A stretch of 64,000 nt of DNA, taken from Oasisia sp. SBJ-2009. Lineage: Eukaryota; Annelida; Polychaeta; Sabellida; Siboglinidae. Numbering within the stretch: the stretch's first letter is position 1; each line of letters starts with the position of its first letter. Below the pieces are notes generated by a model. That model ran no database searches. It was given only the letters and a program-made list of their open reading frames with translations, and was not told the origin of the DNA. Positions 35,844-46,493 of the stretch are shown piece by piece. The translations under genes were made by a program, and so were the position numbers. The DNA is taken from contig OZ024856.1 in assembly GCA_964017155.1 (NCBI GenBank), positions 3,061,701 through 3,125,700 of the forward strand, written 5' to 3'.

Positions 35844-36039
35844 TGCCCACTCCAGCCTGGGCCACTCCACAAATAAGGGTAATAATCATTCTCGCGCGCT
35901 ATGGGTCGCTGTTGCTGATTACGTCAATACCAGCTCATCTCTTCGTAGCGCTACGTGTAGTAACTAGCCCAGCGACCATTAGTAGTCCAGGGATGGATGA
36001 AGCCCGGGGGAGGGTTGTGAAGATGGAACATGGGGAAAA

Positions 36040-36335
36040 TGCAATATGCTTTATCTGCTGGTACTATAATTTATCATGACCAAAATTTGGCGTCTGAGCT
36101 TTATTACCAATTTAATTATTGACTTATTCGAGGGCGAGTTCAGAATTGGCTTACGGTCGTGACACATAATTACGTTAGTTAATGATGTCTACTATCATCA
36201 AGATATTATTAGCTATATGCTAATAATATCTTGATGATAGTAGACATCATTAACTAACGTAAAATGTGTCACGAACGTAAGCCAATCACTGACACTGATT
36301 GACAGCATGGCAGAGCACCTTTCTCAATAACAATT
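36040..36335. mobile_element. Fold-back MITE
   Basis: Arms at about 36145-36213 and 36219-36286 are near-perfect reverse complements around a 5-base loop (tatat), starting attggcttacg and ending cgtaagccaat. Flanks (tttatctgctggtactataat before; ctgacactgattgacagcat after) recur around 36413-36640, so the whole unit is a repeat family member. No coding. Confidence 0.82.
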
Positions 36336-36402
36336 TAAAGTAATTGTTTTTTGTTTCACCAACTGTCTGCATCTAGTCCTGTAAATAGGCCAACGCCTCA
36401 GT

Positions 36403-36640
36403 AAGTTGTTAGATAATGTTTTATCTGCGGGTACTATAATTTTTCGTTGCCATATAGCTCATTGTCTTGATGATACTATATATAGTATACACCATTACCT
36501 AACGCAATTAAGCGCCGCGACCGTAAACCAGTTCTCAAGTAAGTCAACAATACAATTGATAATAAAGCAATCGACGCCTGAAACCGCAAGAACTGACACT
36601 GATTGACAGCATGTCAGTCTAGCTGTCAGAGCACCTTTCT
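36403..36640. repeat. Diverged second copy of the fold-back element
   Basis: Shares tttatctgcgggtactataat, cgcaattaagcg-type arm sequence and ctgacactgattgacagcat with the preceding copy. The hairpin itself is eroded. Confidence 0.6.
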
Positions 36641-37435
36641 TAATAAAATTGTTAAATATATGTGATTACGTAGAGGGCCATTTATGTGGTGAATTTTGTG
36701 ACGTTATGGTGTATGCCATGTCTGTTTATAAACAAGCATTTATAGTTCACCGTAGAACAGTAGGTGGCGCTCAACTGCAAGGAATGATGGAAACATCCAC
36801 TCATCATTGGGTAAATACTTTGTGCGTGACGTACTTGAAATGCATTTCCCTCTTTATCGGTAGGGGTGTGTCACTGGCAACTTTTAAAATGTATAATTTT
36901 AGAATTATTTGGGACACAAATTTGGGCTAGTTTTGGGCTAGTTTTCGAGGGCGATTGGGCGGGAAATGTTATTTTGACCTGGCAACACTGGCCGGACTCC
37001 GTGCAACGGGGCTGACAACGAACCATGCTGGGACTGCAGAATCGACATGGTGTATTTTGCCTGAAATAAAGTCATTCTTACTGTTATCTGACGTTACAAA
37101 CGTTACACGTCGATTAATACTTCAAGGCAGATGTACAGCGTTTTTTTTTTTTTTTTTTATTATAACCGTACTTCTTTCCATGTCAATCAGTCAATATGTA
37201 TATCCCTTTAAGGTGCCATTCTGGTGGCATTGTTTTAAAATGTTCCCGTACCATCGTGTCAAACGTACTCCTACTGCCACCGTAAGTTCAAGTTTTAAAC
37301 TGTTTCCACGTCATCGTAACATCGTATCAAACGTATTTCTCCTGCCTCCCTAAGACCAACTCTATCCCTACGTATGCAGATCAAACAAACAATCCACTGA
37401 CGATATTTTACCACCAACAGATCGATCATCACAGT

Positions 37436-38855
37436 CTATTGTTTGACCTTCGCCGTCTTCAAAAAAGCATCGTTATAAGACAGTGTTGCGATACCACGAT
37501 AATACTTTTCTGTCGAGATACAATTTTCAGGGCTCCAAACTTTGTTAATATCAGCGATTGTATTAGTTTTGTTTATATTTTCGTTAATGAATTTGCACAA
37601 CTCACAGAATCGACTTTCTGGTGCTGGCACTCCTGATTGACATGTATAATGTTTTCGCCATGCAAAATACTCATTATACAGAGTGTCGTTTCTGTCTAGT
37701 TTGTTCAGATACGTTGCCAACGCTTTTGGTGAAGAGAAGTCTTTGACGTCTATGCAAGAGTGGTGGGGAAGGAAGGTTTTGTAATCGGCACCTCCGAGAA
37801 CAATGGGCACAATCCCGCCTGATAGGGCACGCCAAGTCTTTTCCGTGACGTAATCTGGGCAAATGGAGTTTTCGAAAGCCAAGTAAAATTTATGACTTCG
37901 GAGGCCATCATTTTTATCTTTTATATAGTTTCCTACGCATGTGCCGCATATATCAACGTGGATGTATCGTTTCAGTTCGGCCACGTATTTTTTCCGTAGA
38001 CTTTCAGTTTTGCAATGGCCAACAGCCCAAAAGACTAAGCCTGTTTTCCCACGCGCGAAATTTACCGTGTAGTTTTGCTGCAATTGCCGCCGATCCAACC
38101 ACGGAAGCGAGTCGGCCGATTTCCCGTAGACTAGTCGTATGACGTCGGTGATGCTGCTCGGGTCGTTGACCACCTTTTCGCGACTCGGAAGACATATTCC
38201 GTAAGGCTTGACAATGTCCCCTATCATCGAGTAGGTCAATGTCCAGTTGAACCAAGAGTGATGCGGTGACTCCACGAACATGCCAGATCGCGTTGGCGCC
38301 TCGTGCAAATAGGTCATCCAGTGTTGGTGCGGCAACCGAAACATCGGCATGTTCTCCTTCCTAGCATAAAACGTGTGAAATATGACGAGATCGCTGGTTG
38401 TATACAAAGAGTGGTTGTTTGTAAACGTACACGGAACTGGCGTACCGCAGTGTGCCGTGTTTTCCAGTCCACGCGTGTGCCAAAATGGGGCCTTCTTTGT
38501 ACTGTTAGTCCAAGCCAGTATACGAAAGAAACGCCTTGTCGGTTCTTTTCGATATTCCCCCGCAGAAACGTTAGAGTTTTTATTAAGCGTGTCACGTGAT
38601 TGCGCACGCGTATCGCGTGACTTATGCGGACCGCCGGACGACGGTTTTAGAGGAGTCGGCTTCTGCGCGATGACATTTTCTGCAGGCTTGTCGTAGCTGC
38701 GCTCACTTCCGACATCTTTGGTGACACTTGACACAAGTGTGTGAAGCCACATCTGTGCTATTTCCTTGTCGACCTTCAGCCTAGTAAAGACAACAACGGC
38801 CGCGATTGTGGCTACGAAGGCAACATATAGTAGTGTCTTCTTCAGTGATATTTTC
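37436..38855 (-). pseudogene. GT10 alpha-1,3-fucosyltransferase, left copy (start exon damaged)
   Basis: The main exon reads from acceptor tttcag at 38856 to a stop at 37436. It encodes about 472 residues: a TM anchor (TLLYVAFVATIAAVVVF), a Ser/Thr/Lys-rich stem, then the catalytic region with RFFRILAWTN, HQHWMTYLHEAP, FNWTLTYSM, GLVFWAVGHC and the GT10 signature KFYLAFENSICPDYVTEKTW. The enzyme class transfers fucose from GDP-fucose to N-acetylglucosamine-containing glycans in the Golgi. The catalytic frame is intact and eight residues longer than the right copy. However, its first exon (near 41994) lacks the ATG and has an in-frame TAA, and the first Met in this exon (38752) lies past the TM anchor. 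It is either a recent pseudogene or expressed from another start. Confidence 0.8.
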
Positions 38856-40179
38856 CTGAAACAGAAGATGAGCAGTGCATAGTCAGTTTGGTCATGTAAT
38901 GATTACGACAGTCATAACGGGAAACACAGAGTAGGTGGTGGAGTTCTTTTATGATCCTTAACAATGGATTTATATTCATAAACAAAGATTATGCAGACGT
39001 TATTCAGTGCGAGAGTCTTCCACATTGTACTTCCGGTTTAAGGGATGGCGAGTCTACGGTTCTGAGTACAAGGTCATGTGGAGACGTTCAAAACCCTTCA
39101 TCTGCTTGCGCCCAGTTACACCGGAAAATTACATACATATAACAACAATATTCAATATACACAACATGTTTTCTGACGGCATATATAACACCTGAGAATT
39201 GTACGTTTCATCGTCATTGTGTAATATATATTTTTTCTGTTGTTCTCCTTGTGTTGTAATTATGAACTGAAGCACTTGGGATTATATTTTGAAGTTAAAA
39301 AGTATAGTATATATATATACTTAAATATAATTTTTACTTCCTGTAATTTTAAAATATAAATTAAAGAAAATAATGTTATTATGTTTTAATCTATGTGGAT
39401 ATCATAAACTTATATTTATGTAGGATTATATTTGAGTTTGAATTTGTTCGCAATTTAATATAGGTTATGCGATGGTTAGGTCTAAATTGATTGTTAAGAA
39501 ATTAGATTTAACAAGACACTATTTATAACAAAATTAAAGTTAACGTTTTAATTTTAATGGTATATATTTAGTTACAATTCTTTTTGAATTTGGAAATGTT
39601 ACGTAAGCAACATAAACGTCACGTGTTATTTTGATACTTAAACGTGTTGTATTGTCTATGGCAGTTGCTGCCATGTATCATTGGACATTTACTATATTCG
39701 AAAGTCTTAATACATATATTATATTCATATTAGTATTACGCAATATGACAGATATCTTTATGGGTACAAATCAATGTCTTTATCTACGTCAGCGCCTGTC
39801 TCTGGTCAGATTTCCCTGATTGGCCTTCGCTGTTATAGTTTATATTCTTAAACATTCACCTTGTTTCACCAGTTTCTTTATTGATGCAAGATATACAAGA
39901 AACATATTGTGTTTATGCGAAGTGGACATATTTCCAGTGTCTATTCTTTGAATGCTCGCGAGCAATTTGTGTGTAATATATTGCATGGGTATTGTCTTTC
40001 TGATGTATGTTGCATACTTTCAACATACACAAAGAATGCCAGTGAATGCAAAAGATGCTCTGTGTGTACGTGCGTCTGTGTGCGAGTGTGTATGTGTAAT
40101 TTTGTTTTATAAGTGCGTAATCAGATAAAGCACCAGAGACATAAACCAAGACAAGGAGATTCAAAGAAGTATCACGACC

Positions 40180-40375
40180 GTATGGACAGCATTCGCCAAC
40201 CGCCGCGACATCATCAAGCGTATCATTTGAACATAGCAAAACTACTGGAAGAGGATAGCGCATGGTAGGCAGATGTGGAAGCAGTATGCCGAGGCCTTCG
40301 TCCAAACACGGGACACCATATATGCACCATATATGCACAATGATGATGATGAATGGCGATGATGATGATGAAACG
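40180..40375 (+). mobile_element. RTE-like LINE 3' remnant (left arm)
   Basis: Ends in a gatgatgatgat tail (40338-40372), as is usual for RTE elements. The sequence before it matches the reverse of 44,240-44,470, whose translation keeps the RTE-type C-terminal pattern. Much diverged here. Confidence 0.55.
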
Positions 40376-41993
40376 TGATAAATATTAATAATGACATAAC
40401 TCTCATATATAGTTTTCATTAAAGTAGAAGTATCACTAATTGTTTTCTCGTCGTCTTAGATTTGATCAGGTTCACTAACCTGTGAAGTATGATGGAAGAG
40501 AGAACCTGACCTGGGATCATCATCACCAGTCTTACTCTCCCGTTGTCGGGAGTGTATGTGAAATGATACGAATGACGTGAAATAGTGAGAATGATTGATG
40601 ACTTCACGTCATGAGACTCACTACCGCTAATTTTATACTTCGATGGTTGTGGGATATCTCAAGTTACGTCCATTGTTTTATGGATAATTTTAATCGTTGA
40701 CAAATCATATCACGCGAAGAATTCTCTTGTGTTATTGCGCAGCTAATAATTCGTGATACTGCAAACACAAATAGGACACTAAATATTTCAACTGTCAGTG
40801 TGCAAGACAAGACTTATCGTATAAGCTTTAAAGGTGTGAATATGCGGTCGTGCATTGCTGCATATATATATTTATATATTACGTGAATTCATATAAAGTT
40901 ACGTTCCGATAGAACAGTACCACTTTTCCACTTTCTCGTGAATGAACACGTGAATTAATGTGATAACACATTCCGATGGAGCCCCATTAGTTATAAACTA
41001 GTCGAACTGGCTCAAAACTAGTATAGTGCCTTGTTTATCGGGAATTGTGATCCTAATAATATTAAATGGAACCAAAGGCATATTTTGGTCTAGTACGCCT
41101 TTAGGTGCACATTAGTTCACATTAGTGGTTAACTCGGGAATCGGTCACGTAGAGGAAGATTGTGAAGATATGACCGGTATCATCCAGACAGATATCTTGC
41201 GATAACAAATTCGATGACCGATTTATTGTCTGGAGTAGAAAATACTGAAAAGCGGTGTGTTGAACGACACACATTATCTTGCCCATGAACGGCCGCACAA
41301 ACGTTGGCTTTTCTATACCGAAAGTAAAGAATGTGGAATGTATATTCTTATGTTCTCTTTACCTGAATCACATTAAAGATGTGAAGACTCTTACCTGAAT
41401 AATTTGTATGCATGACTTTGTGATTTTTTTTGGATTGACAAACATCCAATAGCTCTGGAAGTATCTTAGGCGTTATTAATTTTCAATGTTGTCTCGGCTA
41501 ATCACTGTAGTGCGTCGATGAATTGGTCGTGCAATGAAATGCTGGAGTATGTTCAAAGTCTGTTTGCATTTCTATACCTTTGATATGTGCGGAGTCCGAG
41601 TGAGTTCACTCTGGCACACCCGAGGTGTTCCTAAAATATGCAATTTATATATAGTAATATACTGCCGCCAATTCATCATGCTCATTTTTTGTAATATCTC
41701 TTGTATCACACCGCTTATGTATCATGGAGGAAGTGTCATTTGCAAGGCAACAACAACGTAAACAGCAAATTTGTGAGACCAACTAGGATTGAATAATACA
41801 GGGAATATGTAGTAGGCCACATCTCAGTAACTATTCACAACAACTTAACAAACGAATTTACAACGACACATGAAAATGAGGACGTGATGGCAGTTGAACA
41901 AATGACCCAAGTAGCTCAGCATCAGCATAATATGCGATGACACTGATGTGTTAATTCTGTTTCAACATTGCTACGGAGAAAAGTCCGGCTTAC

Positions 41994-42011
41994 CTGCAGA
42001 CTTAGTAGTAG
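41994..42011 (-). pseudogene. FUT left copy: first-exon relic without start codon
   Basis: The minus strand reads AGTCTGCAG then donor GTAAGC, aligning exactly with the right copy's first exon. The block holding the ATG, about 30 bp in the right and third copies (cttcccattcacaatgc region), is missing and replaced by TACTA. The frame leading to the donor contains TAA. Confidence 0.75.
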
Positions 42012-42870
42012 CGACGTTTATATTGTTTAACTCCCGCGAGCACCTGCTAAACAAACCGCGACTCGTTAAACTGAAAGACCTGATATGTGTGAAAACTATT
42101 CACTGTGTGTTGTAAAGAATCGTAATGACCCACTTTCGTAGATCACGCCGCTATAAAACTGCTGACGGAAAGTACGCCTCGTTCTCGTTTGACAGATTAG
42201 TTATCAGAAATTGTCGTGTGGTTTGCTATCTAGACCGCCTACTCGTTCTTCATATTTCATCCTCGATCTGATACTCTGAACGGCCTATAACTGAATATGG
42301 ATTTCATCTATACGAAGCTGTGTGACGTGACTCGTGTGATTGATCATGTAATGACCGTCCGTAGCGTAATCATGTATGTATTAGCTGATGTGGTAACAAC
42401 ATGGACATATTTTGATGTTGGTTCAACTGTTATATTCTGCTTCTTTTCAGCATCGGTACAACGCTGTAAATTGATACAAAACCAACGTATATACAAAGCA
42501 AAAATTTTGACTATGCATATTAATCACACTTGGATATGCCTCGCATTACATGATATATCACACGAGTTATGTCACACAACTTCGTGTAAACTTAATTCAT
42601 ATTCAGTTATAGGCCTTTCACAGGATCACATAGGAAGAACGAGTAGGCGCTCAAGAGCAAATCACACGAGAGTGGGCGATGATTTCCGACAACTAATCTG
42701 TCAAACGAGAACGAGGCATACTTTCCTTGGGTCATTGCGTTTCTTTACAACACTCAGTGAATAGTTTTCACACACATCAGGTCTGTAAGTTTAATGAGTC
42801 GCGGTTTGTGTAGCAGGTGCTCGCGGGAGTTAAACAATATAACCGTCGCTACCACGGATCGTGTTTTCTT
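42012..42870. promoter_or_regulatory. Palindrome centre: probable shared divergent promoter of the FUT pair
   Basis: The two first exons face away from each other about 870 bp apart. The sequence between them is itself the palindrome centre, with a unique loop at about 42346-42545. Both arms carry cagattagttatc..., gcctactcgttctt and ggcctataactgaatatg-type blocks in mirror order, and the third copy near 61,890-62,650 keeps them. Conserved upstream position and mirror symmetry suggest a bidirectional promoter. A tataaaa occurs at 42152 only in a left-arm insertion, so I give it no weight. Confidence 0.5.
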
Positions 42871-42880
42871 CCCATTCACA

Positions 42881-42894
42881 ATGCGAGTCTGCAG
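42881..42894 (+). CDS. GT10 fucosyltransferase, right copy: 14-nt first coding exon
   Basis: ATGCGAGTCTGCAG followed by donor GTAAGC. Encodes Met-Arg-Val-Cys and two bases of Arg. The phase fits the main exon, which opens with one base completing the codon, giving MRVCRKISLRK before the TM anchor, a typical type II Golgi N-terminus. The same small exon is preserved in the third copy (62777-62790). Confidence 0.72.
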
Positions 42895-44239
42895 GTAAGC
42901 CGAACGTTTTTGCGTAGCAATGTTAAAACAGAATGAACACGTCAGTGTCATTACATATTATGCTGACGCTGAGCTACTTGCGTCATTTGGTCAACTGCCA
43001 TCATACTACAGCATTTCAATGCCCGACCAATTCATCGACGCATTGCAGTGATTAGCCGAAGCAAAACTGATAATTAATAACTCCTAAGATGCTTCTAGAG
43101 CTAGTTAATGTTTCTCAATCCATTAAAAGATCAAATTCATGCATACAAATTATCCAGGTAAAAGTGTTCACATCTTTGATGTGATTCAAATAAAGAGAAC
43201 ATAAGAATATAAATTCCACATTCATTACATTCAGTATAGAAAAGCCAACGTTTGTGCGGCAGTTCATGGGTTTGATAATGTGTGTCGTTCAAAACACCGC
43301 CTTTGAAGGCAACCAAATGCCCAGTGTTTGGGTCTATGCACCTAAACGTTTTCAGAAATCATAATCACAAACATAAGTTTGTGTGATTAGCGCCATTTTC
43401 AAATAACGTCAGTATTTTCTACTCCAGACAATAAATCGCTCATCGAATTTGTTAGAGCAAGATATCTGTCTGGATGATACCGGTCATATCTTCACAATTT
43501 TTCTCTATGTGATTCCCGAGTTAACCACTAATGTGAAATTGCTGACTCTAGCTGAAAGTAATTAGTATTAACGCCTTTAGGTGCACTAGACCAAAATATG
43601 CCTTTGGTTCCCTTTAATATTATTAGCACCACAATTCCCGATAAACAAGGAACTATACTAGTTTTGAGCCAGTTCGACTTGTGTCTAGTTTACAACTAAT
43701 CCGGCTCCATCGGAACGTGTTATCACATTAACTCACGTGTTCATTCACACGAAGAAGTGGAAAAATGGCACTGTTCTACCGGAATGTAACTTTACATGCA
43801 TTCACGTAATATAATATTAATATATATGCAGCAATGCACGACCGCATATGCACACCTTAAAAGCTAATACGATAAGTCTTGTCTTGCACATTGACAGTTG
43901 AACTATTTACTGTCCAATTTGTGTTTGCCGCATCAAGAATTATTAGCTGTGCAATAACGCAAGAGTATTCTTCGAATGGGCAGTTTAGCGATTTTTCAAC
44001 GATTAAAAGTATCCATCAACACAAAATGGACGTAACTTCAGATATCCCACAACCATCGATGTATAAAATTAGCGGTAGTGAGTGTCATGACGTGAAGTCA
44101 TCAATCGTATTCACCATTTCACGTCATAATTTCACATACACGCCCGACAACGGCAGAGTAAGACTGATGATGATAATCGCTGGTCAGGTTTTCTCTTTCG
44201 TCATACTTCACAGGTTAGTCAGCCTGATCAAATTTAAGA

Positions 44240-44470
44240 CGTCATCATCACCATCGCCATTCATCATCATCATTGTGCATATATGGTGTCCCGTGGTTGT
44301 ACGAAGGCCTCAATATGCTGCTTCCACATCTGCCTATCTCGCGCTATCCTCTGCCAGATGGTACCCTTCCAGTAGCCGTCTGGTTCGTCTCTCCAACGTT
44401 TCGCCAGTCTTCTTGTGGGTCTTTTCATTTCGAATTGCTCGCGTGCATTCAATCAATAGACACTGGAAAT
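44240..44470 (-). mobile_element. RTE-like LINE C-terminal remnant (right arm)
   Basis: The minus strand reads RPTRRLAKRWRDE, IWQRIARDRQMWKQHIEAF, then a catcatcatc-type tail on the plus strand. This is the usual end of RTE-type ORFs (a basic RW..D segment followed by A.DR..W). It predates the palindrome, since the left arm has the counterpart. Confidence 0.65.
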
Positions 44471-45448
44471 ATGTCCACTTCCATATATTTTGCATCAGTA
44501 AAGAAACTGGTGAATGTTTAAGAATATAAACTATAACAGCGAAGGCCAATCAGGGAAATCTGACCAGAGACAGGCGCTGACGTAGATAAAGACATTGATT
44601 TGTATCCATAAAGATATCTGTCATATTGCGTAATAATAATATGAATATAATATATGTATTAAGACTTTCGAATATAGTAAATATCCAATGATACATGGCA
44701 GCAACTGGCATTGACAATACAACATGTTTAAGTATCAAAATAACACGTGACGTTTATGTTGCTTACGTCAAATTTCCAAATTCACAAAGAATTGTAACTA
44801 AACATATATCATTAAAATTAAAGGTTAGCTTTATACTTCAATTTTGTTAAATAGTGTCTTGTTAAATCTAATTTCTTAACAATCAATTTATACCTAATCA
44901 TCGCATAACCTATATTAAATTGCGAACAAATTCAAACTAAATATAATCCTACATAACTCTAATTTATCATATCCATATAGATTAAAACATAATACAATTA
45001 TGTTTTTTAATTTATATTTTAAAATAGGACGTAAATTTATATTTAAGTACATATTATATACTATACTTTCTAACATCAAAATATAATCCCAAGTGCTTCA
45101 GTACATATTTACAATACAAGGAGAACAACATATTTATATTTATTCCGAGCACAGCACAAATTTGATAAATTTTTTTTAGCTATAACTTGCCATATGTCAT
45201 CACAAATGCTGCTAGATTAGTCATTTAGAAAACTGGAACACGCAGTTTCCTAGGTGTCGCCAAACAAAGTAAAAATAATATATTACACAATGACGATGAA
45301 ACGTATACTTCTAAGCTGCTATATATGCCACCAGTAAACATGTTATGTATACGTTATATATGTATGTAAATTTCCAGTGTGATGTGGGTCTGCGGTGTAG
45401 CTAGGCGCAAGCAGATGAAGGGTTTTGAACGTCTCCACATGACCTTAT

Positions 45449-45546
45449 TAATATACATTAATTTTAGTATTTTTCTTGTGCAGCGCATCGATCCGCCATG
45501 CGGGAATTAGCGCTATATAAAAACTGTATTATTATTATTATTATTG
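45449..45546 (+). mobile_element. Short LINE/SINE tail inserted only in the right arm
   Basis: About 98 bp ending ggaattagcgctatataaa then (TTA)n. It interrupts a block continuous in the left arm (39,066-39,076) and so was inserted after the duplication. Confidence 0.7.
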
Positions 45547-45731
45547 TACTCAGAACCGGAGACTCGCCATCCCTTAAACCGGAAGTACAATATGGAAGAC
45601 TCTCGCACTGAATAACGTCTGCATAATCTCAGTTTATGAATATAAATCCATTGTTAAGGATCATAACAGAACTCTTCTGTGTTTCCCGTTATGACTGTCG
45701 TAATGATTACCAAACTGACTATGCACTGCAC

Positions 45732-46492
45732 CTCTTCTGTTACTGCTCCTCTTCTGTTACTGCTCCTCTTCTGTTACTGCTCCTCTTCTGTTACTGCTCC
45801 TCTTCTGTTACTGCTCCTCTTCTGTGATTGCTCCTCTTCTGTTACCGCTCCTCTTCTGTTACTGCTCCTCTTCTGTTACTGCTCCTCTTCTGTTACTGCT
45901 CCTCTTCTGTTACTGCTCCTCTTCTGTTACTGCTCCTCTTCTATTACTGCTCCTCTTCTGTTACTGCTCCTCTTCTGTTACTGCTCCTCTTCTGTTACTG
46001 CTCCTCTTCTGTTACTGCTCCTCTTCTGTTACTGCTCCTCTTCTGTTACTGCTCCTCTTATGTTACTGTTCCTCTTCTGTTACTGCTCCTCTTCTGTTAC
46101 TGCTCCTCTTCTGTTACTGCTCCTCTTCTGTTACTGCTCCTCTTCTGTTACTGCTCCTCTTCTGTTACTGCTCCTCTTCTGTTACGATTCCTCTTCTGTT
46201 ACTGCTCCTCTTCTGTTACTGCTCCTCTTCTGTTACTGCGCCTCTTCTGTTACTGCTCCTCTTCTGTTACTGCTCCTCTTCTGTTACTGCTCCTCTTCTG
46301 TTACTGCTCCTCTTCTGTTACTGCTCCTCTTCTGTTACGATTCCTCTTCTGTTACTGCTCCTCTTCTGTTACTGCTCCTCTTCTGTTACTGCTCCTCTTC
46401 TGTTACTGCTCCTCTTCTGTTACTGCGCCTCTTCTGTTACTGCTCCTCTTCTGTTACTGCTCCTCTTCTGTTACTGCGCCTCTTCTGTTTCA
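45732..46492 (+). repeat. 17-bp minisatellite grown from the FUT 3' splice site, about 45 units
   Basis: The unit ctcttctgttactgctc repeats to the last copy, which runs into tcttctgtttcag, the acceptor of the FUT main exon. The left gene has a single unit-like segment (ctgctcatcttctgtttcag) at the same place. The unit is pyrimidine-rich. By eye, none of its variants (ttacgattcc, actgcgcc, ctattactg) contains AG. It is stop-free in all plus frames, so a 736-codon frame appears to fuse it to the enzyme; I consider this artefactual because the acceptor is conserved. Confidence 0.95.
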
Positions 46493-46493
46493 G

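Larger units (their letters stand above)
37090..42345. repeat. Left arm of the 11-kb FUT palindrome
   Basis: Reverse complement of about 42545-48240 with substitutions and several indels. Matched landmarks include the FUT main exon (37436-38855 with 46494-47889), the upstream block at 39,000-39,060 with 45,547-45,600, the AT-rich block at 39,230-39,960 with 44,460-45,150, 40,420-41,500 with 43,030-44,240, and the first-exon region at 42,000-42,120 with 42,745-42,880. The arms are clearly diverged, which argues against an assembly artefact. Confidence 0.9.

Noticed and set aside
37140..37160. T tract downstream of the left FUT as a retrocopy poly(A) tail
   Set aside because: The homologous position in the right arm has only a short A run, and both copies retain an upstream intron, so retroposition is unlikely.
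42152..42158. TATAAAA as promoter of the FUT pair
   Set aside because: Found only in a left-arm-specific insertion and absent from the mirror and third copies.
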